Origin: Gilliamella sp. wkB171 | GTDB lineage: Bacteria > Pseudomonadota > Gammaproteobacteria > Enterobacterales > Orbaceae | Direction of reading: 5' to 3' | Assembly: GCF_001693755.1 (NCBI RefSeq) | Contig: NZ_LYST01000043.1 | Coordinates: forward strand, 310,001 to 374,000 | DNA length: 64,000 nt | Shown: positions 50,778 through 61,202 of the stretch, one piece after another | Position numbering within the stretch: the first letter of the stretch is position 1 | Layout of the letters: every line of letters begins with the position of its first letter | Notes under the pieces: model-generated | What the model saw: the letters and a program-made list of their open reading frames with translations, nothing else | What the model was told of the DNA's origin: nothing | The model's database searches: none | Position numbers and translations under genes: made by a program

Positions 50778-52319
50778 CTAATGAATGATCAGCGCCATTA
50801 TACATAATAGACTGATAACAACCGTGAATCCCAAGAGATAAGATTCGCGCTTTTTACTCTGTTTTATCTCTTGCTGGATTTGCATTAATTGTTGACTCAA
50901 CTGCTTTGTCATGCGCGCATTATCATTTAGTCTAGCAGGTAATTCAGGCAAAATTGTGCGCCACTGCGGTAATGCTGTCCAAAATTGTTGTAATATTTTT
51001 TTAGCGCTATACTTATCTTCATACCATTTTTCTAAAAATGGTTTAGCAGTTTGCCATAAATCAAGTTCGGGATAGAGCTGACGTCCTAATCCTTCTATGT
51101 AAAATAACGTTTTTTCAAGTAAAGTTAATTGAGGTTGTATATCCATATTAAATTGACGGGCAACTTGAAATAATTGTAGTAAAATTTGTGAAAAAGATAT
51201 CGCTGACAATGGTTTGGCAAAAGCAGGCTCGCAAACATTACGCATTGCCATTTCAAGAGCAGTTGCGTCAGTTGTTTCAGGCACCCAACCCGAAGCGATA
51301 TAAGTTTCAGCGATTTTGCGATAATCCCGATTAAAAAAAGCAAGAAAGTTTTCAGCAAGATAACGTTGATCATCTTCACTTAACACGCCGACAATAGCAC
51401 AATCAATGCCGATGTATCTTGGATTTTGTACATCAGTAATATCAACAAAGATATTACCGGGATGCATATCTGCATGAAAAAAATTATCACGAAACACTTG
51501 GGTAAAAAATGCTTGAACACCACGTTCAGCCAGTAATTTCATATTAACTTTTTTATGCTTGAGTTGTTCAATATCGGCTATTGGAACACCTCTAATTCGC
51601 TCTTCAACTAATATGTTTTTTCGACATAGATCTTGGTAGACATACGGTATATACAAAATATCACTATTGATGAAATTATCACGTAATCTAGCTGTATTAT
51701 AAGCTTCTTGCTGTAAGTCTAGCTCTTTTAATAAGGTACTTTCGTAATCGCGTACAATCTCTAAAGCACGTAATTTTTCGCCCGATTTAACGCGTTTAGT
51801 CAACTGATTAGCAGCCCAATACATTAGGTCAATATCGGAGCGAATGACCGGTAAAATATTAGGACGTAATACTTTTATTATTATCTCAGCTTGGCTGCGC
51901 TTTAATATTGCTGTATGCACTTGAGCAATGGATGCGGATGCTAGCGGTTTTTCATCAAAATTAGAAAAATAGTAATCTAGGGGTTGTTCTAATGCACTTT
52001 CAATTAGTTGTTTAGCAATTTTACCATCAAAAGGGTCGACTTGATCTTGTAATTTAGCCAGCGCATCTGCAATATGTATCGGCAAAACATCACGCCTAGT
52101 TGAAATCATCTGTCCAAATTTAATCCAAACTGGACCTAACTCTTGCAAAGCTTGACGTAGTCTTTCCCCTATTTCTTGGTGTTTTGCTTTGGGGCGGATC
52201 CAAAATAAACACTTTGACAAAAATTTAGGCCATCTTACTGAATGGTGTTTTGGCAATAATTCATCTAATCGATATGCACGAAATACTGCCAATATTTTAT
52301 AAAGTCGAAAAAATGTCAT
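50778..52319 (-). CDS. ubiB: ubiquinone biosynthesis ATPase/kinase UbiB
   Basis: Atypical kinase-like protein (ABC1/ADCK family) needed for ubiquinone synthesis; 513 aa. The KxGQ motif is KFGQMISTRRDVLP (near residue 67), the A-rich loop is ASASIAQVHTA (near 125), and HADMHPGNIFVD (near 282) carries the catalytic Asp. Two TM-like segments lie at the very C-terminus (LLGFTVVISLLCIMALII). It follows ubiE by 20 bases; ubiJ, normally between them, is missing. Confidence 0.93.
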   Translation of the reverse strand: MTFFRLYKILAVFRAYRLDELLPKHHSVRWPKFLSKCLFWIRPKAKHQEIGERLRQALQELGPVWIKFGQMISTRRDVLPIHIADALAKLQDQVDPFDGKIAKQLIESALEQPLDYYFSNFDEKPLASASIAQVHTAILKRSQAEIIIKVLRPNILPVIRSDIDLMYWAANQLTKRVKSGEKLRALEIVRDYESTLLKELDLQQEAYNTARLRDNFINSDILYIPYVYQDLCRKNILVEERIRGVPIADIEQLKHKKVNMKLLAERGVQAFFTQVFRDNFFHADMHPGNIFVDITDVQNPRYIGIDCAIVGVLSEDDQRYLAENFLAFFNRDYRKIAETYIASGWVPETTDATALEMAMRNVCEPAFAKPLSAISFSQILLQLFQVARQFNMDIQPQLTLLEKTLFYIEGLGRQLYPELDLWQTAKPFLEKWYEDKYSAKKILQQFWTALPQWRTILPELPARLNDNARMTKQLSQQLMQIQQEIKQSKKRESYLLGFTVVISLLCIMALIIH

Positions 52320-52339
52320 AATCGTTGTCGCATGTCGCC

Positions 52340-53116
52340 TTAAAATTTAAAACCAGTATGCAAAGCCACAATACCGCCTGTCATATTGTGATATTTAACA
52401 TCAACAAAACCGGCATCTTCCATCATTTTCTTTAATGTTTTTTGGTCAGGATGCATACGAATAGATTCAGCTAGATAACGATAACTATCGGCATCGTTCG
52501 CCACAACTTTACCCATTAATGGCAGCATCGTGAAAGAATACAAATCGTAAGCTTTATTTAGAATTTTGTATTGAGGTTTAGAAAACTCAAGAATAAGTAA
52601 ACGACCACCTGGTTTTAATACCCGCCACATCGAACATAATGCTTTTTGTTTATCAGTAACATTACGCAGTCCAAACGATATGGTAATACAATCAAAATAG
52701 TTATCAGCAAAAGGCAGTTCTTCTGCATTCGCTTGTACATACTCTATATTTTTAAATAAGCCTTTGTCGCGTAACTTGTCTCGACCAACTTTTAGCATGG
52801 ATTCATTAATATCAGCCAACACTACTAGCCCATCATCCCCCACTAGTTGAGAAAACTTAGCTGTTAGATCACCTGTTCCACCCGCTAAATCCAATACTTT
52901 TTGGCCCTTACGTACGCTACTATATTCAATGGTAACCTTCTTCCAGATACGATGAATACCAAATGACATAAGATCATTCATTACATCGTACTTATCAGCA
53001 ACGGAATGAAATACTTCTGCAACTCGTTTGACTTTTTCTTGCTTTAGAACTTGTGTATAACCAAAATCAATTTTTTCTTGTTCTTTATTATCTTGTTTAT
53101 CAGGGGATTGAGACAT
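52340..53116 (-). CDS. ubiE: ubiquinone/menaquinone methyltransferase
   Basis: SAM-dependent C-methyltransferase of quinone synthesis; 258 aa. DFGYTQV near the N-terminus, [19 protein letters not shown], the SAM motif [15 protein letters not shown] (near 72) and SFGLRNVTD are characteristic. First gene of a ubiE-ubiB unit, with tatABC further downstream on the same strand, matching enterobacterial order apart from the lost ubiJ. Confidence 0.95.
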   Translation of the reverse strand: MSQSPDKQDNKEQEKIDFGYTQVLKQEKVKRVAEVFHSVADKYDVMNDLMSFGIHRIWKKVTIEYSSVRKGQKVLDLAGGTGDLTAKFSQLVGDDGLVVLADINESMLKVGRDKLRDKGLFKNIEYVQANAEELPFADNYFDCITISFGLRNVTDKQKALCSMWRVLKPGGRLLILEFSKPQYKILNKAYDLYSFTMLPLMGKVVANDADSYRYLAESIRMHPDQKTLKKMMEDAGFVDVKYHNMTGGIVALHTGFKF

Positions 53117-53178
53117 AAAAATTTACCTATCACATCGAGTTAGCTTATTTTAGCATAAGCCACTGTAAATGTGATGAA

Positions 53179-54114
53179 CTAAATCAACAATGACTCAACC
53201 ATTTTAGAAATAGCTTCAAAATTTTGTAACATCGTATTAGACGAATTAAGATCTTGCTGATGAATAACTAAATCGAAATGATAGCTCTGTTTCAATCCGT
53301 TTAAAACCTCATGTTCTTTTTGAAAGATTTGCGTATAGTATTGAGACAGTGTTTCGAAATCGATTGAAGTAAAAAGCACCTTATTACTCGTTTCAATCGC
53401 TTTTGATAACCGCTCCACATGTAACATTGCAATACGGATATAATCAGTTTCACTCAAATAACGCTGATTATAAGGGGTTGATATTTCACGTTCAATGTAA
53501 TTAATATAACCATTTGTTACATATTGTGTGTTATAGATATTAGCTAATTGTAAAGAAAGCTCATTGAATTTTCCCTGTCCAATAATTGCTATTTTTTTGA
53601 CAAAAAAAGGTTTAGCAGCTTTGGCAATAAAAGACCAATTTTGATATGGATTTTCACGAATTTGAGTCGCACTAATGTTAATAAAATCGCGATTAGCATC
53701 GACTAACACGACTGGACAATGAAAATATAATTCATGATTTTTAATGTCTTGCGGTTCACTGGTAAAAACCACAGTAGGTTCTATTTTATACTCAGTTAAA
53801 ATCTGTTTTACCCGATCACTCCAATCTTGCCAACCATTTGGATAATATTCAATGTTAGATTCATCTAAAATATGTACATGGATATTATGGCGATCTTTAA
53901 ACGTTTCTTGTAACCACGAAAAACGGTCACACACTTGCGGTTGTTTAGGTAGGCGACTGCTTGCAAAAAGTTGTTTATCACGATTTGCCTCACAACCTAA
54001 CATGATATGGAGTTCATCAACTTGTGTCATCGCTTTTTCAATTAGATAGATATGACCACAATGTAAAGGGTAAAATTTACCGAAAATCAAACCAACTTTA
54101 TGTTTAGATACCAT
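53179..54114 (-). CDS. NadR-like NMN adenylyltransferase with degenerate kinase domain
   Basis: A 311-aa protein homologous to NadR but starting directly at the NMN adenylyltransferase domain (GLIFGKFYPLHCGH, residues 8-21; ISATQIRENP near 147), without the DNA-binding helix-turn-helix. The C-terminal half aligns with the ribosylnicotinamide kinase domain (KKIAIIGQGKFNELSLQLAN against E. coli KVAILGGESSGKSTLVNKLA). The P-loop GxxxxGKST has lost its Lys and Thr, so the kinase is probably inactive, while NMNAT should work. Start ATG 54114; a TTG four codons earlier is weaker. It stands alone. Confidence 0.82.
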   Translation of the reverse strand: MVSKHKVGLIFGKFYPLHCGHIYLIEKAMTQVDELHIMLGCEANRDKQLFASSRLPKQPQVCDRFSWLQETFKDRHNIHVHILDESNIEYYPNGWQDWSDRVKQILTEYKIEPTVVFTSEPQDIKNHELYFHCPVVLVDANRDFINISATQIRENPYQNWSFIAKAAKPFFVKKIAIIGQGKFNELSLQLANIYNTQYVTNGYINYIEREISTPYNQRYLSETDYIRIAMLHVERLSKAIETSNKVLFTSIDFETLSQYYTQIFQKEHEVLNGLKQSYHFDLVIHQQDLNSSNTMLQNFEAISKMVESLLI

Positions 54115-54263
54115 GACTATTACCAACGCATTGAAATCCTGCTAACAATGTACAGAAAATATTAACATTGTCTAATGAATTGATGCTATTTTAATGTTTT
54201 TGTAGTATTTTTGTTACTTTGACTATTCAACATAGTAAATAGTCAACAATAACATAAAATATT

Positions 54264-55325
54264 TTAATATTGCATTGAGGATAAAGTAATACCTGTTGCA
54301 ACAGAGATATTAAGTGAAGGCATGTTATCATTCCCCTTCAAATGAACAACCACATCAGCACATTGTACTAATTTTATATTTATTTGTTGGAATATGACTA
54401 ATACCGTTTTTTTATGAAACTCAACTTTTGCTAATTCTGTTGAGGCAATTGATTTTACCTGACAAGGTAATAAGACAATAATCTGATAACCATGCTGTTT
54501 GAATTGATCAAGTGAAACAATAAAATCATCGCTTTTTATTGATTCAACCGCTTCAATTCCCCCTTCTGCCACCCGCATAGCTGCGCCACTATCAAGTAAA
54601 TTAGTTTGTCGTAGCATAACAGCATTTACTTTATAAAATGCAGCGCTACGAATTAATCCCCCCAAATTATGAGGATTATTTACATCATCAATCGCTAAAA
54701 TACAATCTTGCTGTTTATCATGATATTTGTCTAAATAGTCAAACATAGTGATAGCAACACGTTTTTTAACAATCAAACAAACACCACCATGATGCGAAGT
54801 TTGAGTTATTTTGGCAATTTGCTCATTTGAAACAATATCGTAGCCTAAACGTTGTTTAACTAACCAATTAATTAAATCCCTAAATTGATAAGTCATTTCT
54901 TGCGTAATGAACAATTTTACAATTGCCGCGCGGCGGTGCTTAAAGACCGATTTACAACTGTTTTCACTATAAACTAAAGTTTCTTCTTTACGTTGACGAT
55001 AGCCATCATAACCAAATGTAGGGCTTTGATCATTATCCCGTACTTTTTTGCGCCAAGGGGATTCATTTTCATCTTGTAAATCGTACGCAGATTTATTTAC
55101 TTCAACAATAATACTTTGTTTGACAAAGTTCGTTTTAGGTTTGAACGTTTCAATTCGATCATTATTACGCTTATCTCTTCCTTTAGCGTTAAACTGAAAA
55201 GAATTATCTTTGCGCTTATCTTTATGCCCACTAATTTTTTCTTTATTGGTTCGAGAATGCTTTTTAGGCTCATTAGTTGTAGCGTAAAAAATAGCTGGTT
55301 TATTTTTTTCAGTATTATCGTTCAT
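54264..55325 (-). CDS. YfiF-like TrmH/SpoU-family RNA methyltransferase
   Basis: A 353-aa SPOUT protein aligning with E. coli YfiF. A basic, disordered N-terminus (residues 1-105) is followed by an RNA-binding substrate domain (YSENSCKSVFKHRR... HHGGVCLIVKKR). The catalytic fold has motif 1 NPHNLGGLIRSAAF (near 225) with the Arg kept, and motif 3 PSLNISVATGI near the end. Motif 2, normally Gly-x-Glu-x-x-Gly, reads VIFQQINIKL, so the SAM-binding loop is eroded and activity is doubtful. It ends a gene group behind ribE-nusB, 20 bases from nusB. Confidence 0.82.
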   Translation of the reverse strand: MNDNTEKNKPAIFYATTNEPKKHSRTNKEKISGHKDKRKDNSFQFNAKGRDKRNNDRIETFKPKTNFVKQSIIVEVNKSAYDLQDENESPWRKKVRDNDQSPTFGYDGYRQRKEETLVYSENSCKSVFKHRRAAIVKLFITQEMTYQFRDLINWLVKQRLGYDIVSNEQIAKITQTSHHGGVCLIVKKRVAITMFDYLDKYHDKQQDCILAIDDVNNPHNLGGLIRSAAFYKVNAVMLRQTNLLDSGAAMRVAEGGIEAVESIKSDDFIVSLDQFKQHGYQIIVLLPCQVKSIASTELAKVEFHKKTVLVIFQQINIKLVQCADVVVHLKGNDNMPSLNISVATGITLSSMQY

Positions 55326-55345
55326 AGTTATCTCAAAATAATTGG

Positions 55346-55765
55346 TTATCGTGTACGAATGGTTGGCGCAATTTTATCTAAAACACCGTTGACAAATTTA
55401 TGGCTATCTTCTGCTCCGAAAGTTTTAGTTAAATCGATAGCTTCATTAATAACAACCTTATAAGGCACATCGTGACGTTTCATTAATTCATAGAGTGCAA
55501 TTCTCAATACGGCTAACTCAACTTGACCAAGCTCATCTACTGTTCTTTCAGTAAGATAAGGTGCCATTTTTTCATCTAACTCTGTAGTGTTTTTAGCAAC
55601 ACCATGAAGTAACTCTCGAAAATATTTCGTATCAACACCTTTCATATCTTGTTCAGTCATAAAACTTGTCTCAACATCAGCAAGATCATTTCTAGATATT
55701 TGCCAAGAGTAAATTGCTTGAACGGCGCATTCTCTTGCTCGACGACGAGGATTAACTAATGCCAC
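55346..55765 (-). CDS. nusB: transcription antitermination factor NusB
   Basis: A 139-aa all-helical antitermination factor acting with NusE at boxA in rRNA operons. The N-terminal Arg-rich [18 protein letters not shown] and the C-terminal [30 protein letters not shown] are diagnostic. It starts four bases after ribE, the usual ribE-nusB pair. Confidence 0.96.
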   Translation of the reverse strand: MALVNPRRRARECAVQAIYSWQISRNDLADVETSFMTEQDMKGVDTKYFRELLHGVAKNTTELDEKMAPYLTERTVDELGQVELAVLRIALYELMKRHDVPYKVVINEAIDLTKTFGAEDSHKFVNGVLDKIAPTIRTR

Positions 55766-55769
55766 TAAA

Positions 55770-56240
55770 TTACTCCTTAATTGTTTTGATAACGTTGAGC
55801 ATTTCTAGTGCAGTTAATGCAGCTTCAGCACCTTTATTACCTGCTTTAGTACCAGCACGTTCAACGGCTTGTTCTATGCTTTCAGTCGTTAAAATGCCAA
55901 AACCGACTGGAATTGAAAATTCTAAACTAGCACTTAATAGGCCAGAGCTTGACTCGCCTGCAACAAAATCAAAATGTGCAGTGCTTCCTCTAATTACTGT
56001 CCCCAAAGCCACGATAGCATCATATTTTTTAGATTGTGCAGCAACTTTTGCAGTAAGCGGAATTTCATAAGCGCCCGGTACCCAAATAACCGTAATATTT
56101 TTTTCATCAACTTGACCAATACGCGTTAACGCATCAACAGCACCGTTTACTAAACTTTCATTAATAAAATGATTAAAACGTGCCACAATTATAGCTACTT
56201 TAGCTTTTGGTGCAGCAACTTTACCTTTAACTGTTTGCAT
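55770..56240 (-). CDS. ribE: 6,7-dimethyl-8-ribityllumazine synthase
   Basis: Penultimate riboflavin enzyme (called RibH in some schemes); 156 aa, forms icosahedral or pentameric shells. [20 protein letters not shown] (residues 15-34), [13 protein letters not shown] (near 54), [19 protein letters not shown] with the catalytic His, and [11 protein letters not shown] are conserved. It is upstream of nusB. No FMN riboswitch is visible in front of it. Confidence 0.96.
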   Translation of the reverse strand: MQTVKGKVAAPKAKVAIIVARFNHFINESLVNGAVDALTRIGQVDEKNITVIWVPGAYEIPLTAKVAAQSKKYDAIVALGTVIRGSTAHFDFVAGESSSGLLSASLEFSIPVGFGILTTESIEQAVERAGTKAGNKGAEAALTALEMLNVIKTIKE

Positions 56241-56609
56241 AGTGATTCCTTATCGTTCGATTATAAATGCAATTTCACTTTGATTAATTGTAGGTGACAA
56301 TATTTGCTTATTATATCATGATTTGAAGGCTTATCCTATCAGCAAATAACGCTACAACCTCGTTTTGATTAACAATTTATTGGAAAATAAATACAAAGAT
56401 TTTATTTATTAGAACTTAAATAGTTTGAGTAATATAAAAAAATTTTAATTAAACAATTTTGTTAATTTTTTATGATTGATATCTACGCTAATAAATCAAA
56501 TTTACTTCAACTTTTTTCACTATCTATCATTTTATTTTTATTACCCCTTGCAAGCAGTTTTGAACGCACTACAATGGTAGTAAGATTTTTCATTTATGAG
56601 GTAATTTAG
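56241..56609. other. divergent promoter region between ribE and gmhA
   Basis: About 370 AT-rich bases holding the promoters of ribE-nusB (minus) and gmhA-yafJ (plus). No FMN riboswitch and no other recognised element. Confidence 0.5.
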
Positions 56610-57185
56610 ATGTATATTGATGCTATTCGTGATGAACTCAACCAAGCACTAAATGTATTGGTAAATTTTGTTTCGGATGATGGCAATCTTCACAAAATCC
56701 AACAAGCAGCTGTGCTTATAGCTAACGCATTTAAACAAGGTGGTAAAGTTTTATCATGTGGCAATGGTGGTTCCCATTGTGATGCTATGCATTTTGCTGA
56801 AGAGTTAACCGGTCGTTACCGTGATAATCGTCCAGCTTATCCTGCAATAGCTATATCAGATGTTAGTCATATATCTTGTGTAGGCAATGATTTCGGATTT
56901 GATTCTATATTTTCACGTTATGTTGAAGGTGTTGGACAAAAAGGCGATGTATTATTAGGTATTTCAACTTCAGGGAATTCAGCTAATGTATTAAAAGCAA
57001 TAGACGCAGCTAAACAAAAAGGGATGAAAATCATTACCTTAACCGGTAAAGACGGCGGTAAAATGAATGGACTGGCTGATGTCGATATTCGTGTACCACA
57101 TTTTGGTTATGCTGACCGTGTACAAGAAATCCATATCAAAGTTATTCATATTTTAATTATGTTAATTGAAAAAGAGATGGCTTAA
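56610..57185 (+). CDS. gmhA: sedoheptulose-7-phosphate isomerase
   Basis: First enzyme of ADP-heptose synthesis for LPS; 191 aa SIS-domain protein. [22 protein letters not shown] (near residue 47), [15 protein letters not shown] and [13 protein letters not shown] are conserved and carry the zinc and phosphate ligands. ATGAGGTAAT precedes the ATG. yafJ starts one base after its stop codon, the enterobacterial gmhA-yafJ pair. Confidence 0.96.
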   Translation: MYIDAIRDELNQALNVLVNFVSDDGNLHKIQQAAVLIANAFKQGGKVLSCGNGGSHCDAMHFAEELTGRYRDNRPAYPAIAISDVSHISCVGNDFGFDSIFSRYVEGVGQKGDVLLGISTSGNSANVLKAIDAAKQKGMKIITLTGKDGGKMNGLADVDIRVPHFGYADRVQEIHIKVIHILIMLIEKEMA

Positions 57186-57186
57186 A

Positions 57187-57966
57187 ATGTGTGAATTATT
57201 GGGTATGAGCGCAAACGTGCCAACTGATATTTGTTTTAGCTTCACGAGTTTGATTAAACGTGGCGGAGATAAAGGACCACATAAAGACGGTTGGGGTATT
57301 ACCTTTTATGAAGGTAAAGGCTGCAGAACGTTTAAAGATCCTGAGCCTTGTAGCTATTCACCTATCGCTAAGATGGTACAGCAATACCCAATTAAATCTA
57401 AGGCTGTTATCGCCCATATTCGTCAAGCAAATCGTGGGGGGGTAGCGCTTGAAAACACGCACCCCTTTACCCGAGAATTGTGGGGTAAAAATTGGACTTT
57501 TGCCCACAATGGGCAATTAACTGATTACGAAAAGCTGGATATGGGAATTTTTCAACCTGTTGGATTAACCGACAGTGAATATGCTTTTTGTTACTTAATT
57601 AATCAGTTACATAAAAAATACCCAAAACAACCCACTGATGATATTGAGCTTTTTACTTATATCCAACAATGTGCACTTGAACTTAATCAACTTGGCATAT
57701 TTAATATGCTACTTTCTAATGGGCAATATGTTTTTGCTTATTGTTCAACTAATTTACATTGGATTACGCGCAAAGCACCTTTTGGTAAAGCAAAGTTAAT
57801 TGATGAAGATGTTGAAATCGATTTTCAAAAGCATACTACACCAAATGATATTGTTACTATTATTTCAACTATGCCGTTAACTTCAAATGAAACTTGGCAT
57901 AAATTAAACACTGGTGAAGCAATTTTATTTAAATATGGTGAGATTAATCAATTTTTTTCATCTTGA
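57187..57966 (+). CDS. yafJ: class II glutamine amidotransferase YafJ
   Basis: An Ntn-hydrolase-fold glutaminase, 259 aa. The start must be ATG 57187 because the product then begins Met-Cys-Glu-Leu-Leu, exposing the nucleophile Cys2 after Met removal. [26 protein letters not shown] and GLTDSEYAF follow the class II pattern. It lacks a synthase domain; the physiological role is unclear. It is coupled to gmhA, and its last 23 bases overlap the convergent mdtH. Confidence 0.9.
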   Translation: MCELLGMSANVPTDICFSFTSLIKRGGDKGPHKDGWGITFYEGKGCRTFKDPEPCSYSPIAKMVQQYPIKSKAVIAHIRQANRGGVALENTHPFTRELWGKNWTFAHNGQLTDYEKLDMGIFQPVGLTDSEYAFCYLINQLHKKYPKQPTDDIELFTYIQQCALELNQLGIFNMLLSNGQYVFAYCSTNLHWITRKAPFGKAKLIDEDVEIDFQKHTTPNDIVTIISTMPLTSNETWHKLNTGEAILFKYGEINQFFSS

Positions 57967-59155
57967 CTAAATTAAAAGGTGGTTCATCTTTAAATAGATA
58001 TTGTAAATAACCTAACGTTAATAATCCAATTAACGTTAAAATAATCCACGGCAAATGCGGAAAACCCATCTTGATTGCAATTTCATAAAGCCATCCAGCA
58101 CCGGTATAACCAATAAATCCGCCTAAAGCAAGCCCTAATCGACTAAATCCCATATAACTACCTTTGGCTTTTGGATTAGTTAACACCGTTGCTAAAGTTT
58201 CTCTAGCCGGCTCTGCAATAATTGCACCAAGGTAAAAAAGCGCTATGAGAGATAGCAAAATAGATAATTGGGATGTAAATCCAATTATTATAAAAGCAAC
58301 CGACATCAGAAGTAATCCAAATTTAAGGCGTTGATCTAATCTAAAATGTTTTTCACTAAAACGGGCAAGAGGATAAAGCAGAATTAGTGAAATAGTTGCT
58401 TCAATCACGTACATCCATTTCACATAGCTTGAACTTCCTGAAATATTGGTAATAGTTAGCGGTAGCATCAACATGACTTGTACCCCAAGCACATAATAAC
58501 CCGTTAGTGTTAAGACATAACGTGTAAATTTTTTATCTTTAAGCACCATTTTCATACCATTGACAATGGGAGCTTTACCAATAGCAATATGATAAGCAGG
58601 CAAAAAGAAAAGGTTGAAAAGACCACATAAGAAAAAAATAAATGCGCCACACCAACAAACTAAATGAAAATCATAATCAATCAAAATACCACCAATAAGT
58701 GCACCAATCACTGCACCGGCATTATCTTGTATCATTAACAGCGAAATAAACTTACCGCGCTCATGTGGGCGGGTAAACTTGATGGTCAGTCCCATACGTG
58801 GTGGATCAAACAGTAATCCACCTAAAGCAGAAAGTAAGCAAGATAGTAATAAAAGCCAAGGTTGACTAGCAATAGCCATTGATATAAACCCGACGCAACG
58901 TAAAAACATTCCACAAACAATCATCGGTTTAGCACCAAAGCGATCAGCAATAGCACCACCAATAATACCAAATCCTTGTTGTACAAATTGTCTGAATCCT
59001 AAAGCAAAACCGACAAACAAAGCACTCCAACCAACTTGACTAACAAAGTGTGTCGAAACCAATGGAAAAACAACATAAAATCCTAGAACAATAAATAAAT
59101 TATCTAGTAGTAATATTTGTTTACCGGTTTTACGAATTTGCGACGGTATTGGCAC
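57944..59155 (-). CDS. mdtH: multidrug efflux MFS transporter MdtH
   Basis: A 403-aa, 12-TM drug exporter closely matching E. coli Mdt[19 protein letters not shown] at the start, [15 protein letters not shown] after TM2, [18 protein letters not shown] in TM5, and [13 protein letters not shown] in the second half. The start is GTG at 59155, directly abutting the TAA of mgsA, so translation is coupled to mgsA. The 3' end overlaps yafJ. Confidence 0.92.
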   Translation of the reverse strand: MPIPSQIRKTGKQILLLDNLFIVLGFYVVFPLVSTHFVSQVGWSALFVGFALGFRQFVQQGFGIIGGAIADRFGAKPMIVCGMFLRCVGFISMAIASQPWLLLLSCLLSALGGLLFDPPRMGLTIKFTRPHERGKFISLLMIQDNAGAVIGALIGGILIDYDFHLVCWCGAFIFFLCGLFNLFFLPAYHIAIGKAPIVNGMKMVLKDKKFTRYVLTLTGYYVLGVQVMLMLPLTITNISGSSSYVKWMYVIEATISLILLYPLARFSEKHFRLDQRLKFGLLLMSVAFIIIGFTSQLSILLSLIALFYLGAIIAEPARETLATVLTNPKAKGSYMGFSRLGLALGGFIGYTGAGWLYEIAIKMGFPHLPWIILTLIGLLTLGYLQYLFKDEPPFNLVKMKKID

Positions 59156-59617
59156 TTATTTTACTCTTTCAGCTAAATATCTTTGGTAATCAGGAATTTC
59201 AATTTCAACTTCTTGGGTAAAAATGGCTGATTGAATCAGTGCATTAGCTGTTGCTTCATTTGTCGCAACAGGTATATTCCAAACTGTTGATAAACGCAAT
59301 AATGCTTTAACATCGGGGTCATGCGGTACTGCATTAAGTGGATCCCAAAAAAAGATGAGTATATCAATTTTACCTTCGGCAATTAATGCACCAATTTGTT
59401 GATCGCCACCCATTGGACCACTTAACATTGGAGTAATATTTAACCCTATCTCTTTTTTAATTAAATTCCCTGTCGTGCCGGTACCACATAGATTATGATG
59501 TGCAAGTTCTGCTCGGTTTTTTCTGCACCAATTTAATAAAGTACTTTTTAAGTGATCATGAGCAACTAAAGCAATATTTTTTTTAGCAGCCAATTTACGC
59601 GTTGTGTAAAGCATCAT
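59156..59617 (-). CDS. mgsA: methylglyoxal synthase
   Basis: Converts dihydroxyacetone phosphate to methylglyoxal, a glycolytic bypass under phosphate stress; 153 aa. [13 protein letters not shown], the phosphate-binding GTTGNLI, the catalytic [13 protein letters not shown] and [21 protein letters not shown] are nearly identical to E. coli. It is the first gene of an mgsA-mdtH unit. Confidence 0.96.
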   Translation of the reverse strand: MMLYTTRKLAAKKNIALVAHDHLKSTLLNWCRKNRAELAHHNLCGTGTTGNLIKKEIGLNITPMLSGPMGGDQQIGALIAEGKIDILIFFWDPLNAVPHDPDVKALLRLSTVWNIPVATNEATANALIQSAIFTQEVEIEIPDYQRYLAERVK

Positions 59618-59704
59618 TATTGTCCCTATCGATGATTATTCGATAGTTTTTAACAGAGTATGTATTAAAGTGCAAGCGTTATTTGCTTAGATTTAAGACA
59701 ATAA

Positions 59705-59727
59705 AAAAGGCACCTAAGTGCCTTTTA
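59705..59727 (-). terminator. terminator of porin 1
   Basis: AAAAGGCAC/CTAA/GTGCCTTTT hairpin with a U-run on the minus strand (reads ...GTGCCTTTTTTAT). Nearly the same hairpin ends porin 2. Confidence 0.9.
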
Positions 59728-59747
59728 AAAACCTAATTTACGGGTAA

Positions 59748-60893
59748 TTAGAATTGGTAAATTAAACCTAATGCAACAGTATCTTTAGTCGTTGCTTTAA
59801 TTTGTGATCGACTAAATGAGCTATCATCATATAAAGCACGGCGAGCACCGATGTCATCTTTATCTAACAAGTTGATTTTATAATCAAGGATAGCTTGTAA
59901 ATTTTTGTTGAAGTCATAAGTCAAACCAACATCAACATACTTAATTAAGTCATTTCCTTTAAGTCCTGCATCACCACTTCTTGAAAAGCTTGAAGCGTCT
60001 TGTACACGATGTTGAATGTAAGCAACAGATGGGGTTAAGCGACCAATATCAAAGTCGATACCATATTGTGCAACGACTTCGTAACCTTTAGTTTTTAAAT
60101 CATCGGCACTATGGGTAGCTGAAGCATTATCCCAACCATATTTTTGTTTGCCTTGAATATATAATGCGGCTAAATAAAGGTTATTATTATCATATTTCAC
60201 ACCGGCTGACCATGCTTTTGCATCTTTATGACCACCAGTTTGCGCATAACCTGCACCAATAGATAGGCCTGTATCTAATACATCCCAATCAACTACTGAA
60301 CCCCAAGCTTCAGCACTATTGTTACCATCACGATCATGTTTATTAAAATAGCTTGTTGAGCTGTTATCGCCATTATCGGCATATTGAACAGCAAAACGTA
60401 AACCGTTTACTAAACCAAAGAAATCACTATTACGATAAGTTGCAACCGCTTTAGTACGAGCACTTAATGCATAAAGATCATTGTCCGATGCATCACCACC
60501 AAACTCAGGTAATACGTCAGTATAAGAAGTTAACGTTTTTAACACACCATCATTACGACCATAGTCAAATGAACCTAGATCACCAAAGTTCATACCTGCA
60601 TAGGCATAACGCGTTTCGTTTTCAGCGTTTGAACCAGTTTTTGCCTCGTATTCCCAGCGACCATAACCGGTAATGTTCTCAGTAACTTGAGTTTGACCTG
60701 ACATACCTAAACGTGCAGTGGTTTTATCACCTTCACCAGTTTGATTATCACGGTCGGTGATATAATTTAGCGCATAAACACGCCCATAAAAATCAACTTT
60801 ATTACCGTCTTTATTCCATACTTCGATAGAAGCACTCGCCGTACCTGCTACTAATAATGCAGGAATAGCAATAGCTAATAGATTACGTTTCAT
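59748..60893 (-). CDS. general porin (OmpC/OmpF-like), copy 1
   Basis: A 381-aa outer-membrane trimeric porin. A signal peptide (MKRNLLAIAIPALLVAGTASA) is followed by SIEVWNKDGNKVDFYGRV, the enterobacterial porin start. The constriction loop L3 has DVLPEFGGD (near 137), and the protein ends with the C-terminal Phe motif LGLIYQF needed for BAM assembly. It lies downstream of a second porin and asnS, as E. coli ompF lies next to asnS. Pore selectivity is unknown. Confidence 0.93.
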   Translation of the reverse strand: MKRNLLAIAIPALLVAGTASASIEVWNKDGNKVDFYGRVYALNYITDRDNQTGEGDKTTARLGMSGQTQVTENITGYGRWEYEAKTGSNAENETRYAYAGMNFGDLGSFDYGRNDGVLKTLTSYTDVLPEFGGDASDNDLYALSARTKAVATYRNSDFFGLVNGLRFAVQYADNGDNSSTSYFNKHDRDGNNSAEAWGSVVDWDVLDTGLSIGAGYAQTGGHKDAKAWSAGVKYDNNNLYLAALYIQGKQKYGWDNASATHSADDLKTKGYEVVAQYGIDFDIGRLTPSVAYIQHRVQDASSFSRSGDAGLKGNDLIKYVDVGLTYDFNKNLQAILDYKINLLDKDDIGARRALYDDSSFSRSQIKATTKDTVALGLIYQF

Positions 60894-61202
60894 TTTTTTA
60901 CCCTCGTAGGTATTTTTATATTACTAAATAAGGCAAAATATTTTGCTTTTGACCCATAAATTACTACTAATCCAGAGTAATTATACGTTTTATGCGTTAT
61001 TAATATTAACCAACAATGACCAATAAATAATGCACGTAGTATATTTAACAATGTTTATTTAATAAATTCTAAAAATTTACGATAATTTTAATACTTACTA
61101 TAAAATTTTTTAAGCATAAAATGTGTTTTGATATGAAATAAATTTCAATAATTATGAAAAAAGGCACCTAAGTGCCTTTTTATAAGATATTAAGAATATA
61201 AA
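60894..61202. other. interval between the two porin genes
   Basis: About 310 bases containing the porin 1 promoter on the minus strand and the porin 2 terminator. No small RNA or gene was recognised. Confidence 0.5.
61157..61184 (-). terminator. terminator of porin 2
   Basis: AAAAAAGGCAC/CTAA/GTGCCTTTTT, the same stem as behind porin 1, with a T-run on the minus strand. Confidence 0.9.

Noticed and set aside
56241-56609. FMN riboswitch upstream of ribE
   Set aside because: None of the conserved RFN elements (AGGGGC...GGTG, GACCC) is present in the ribE leader.
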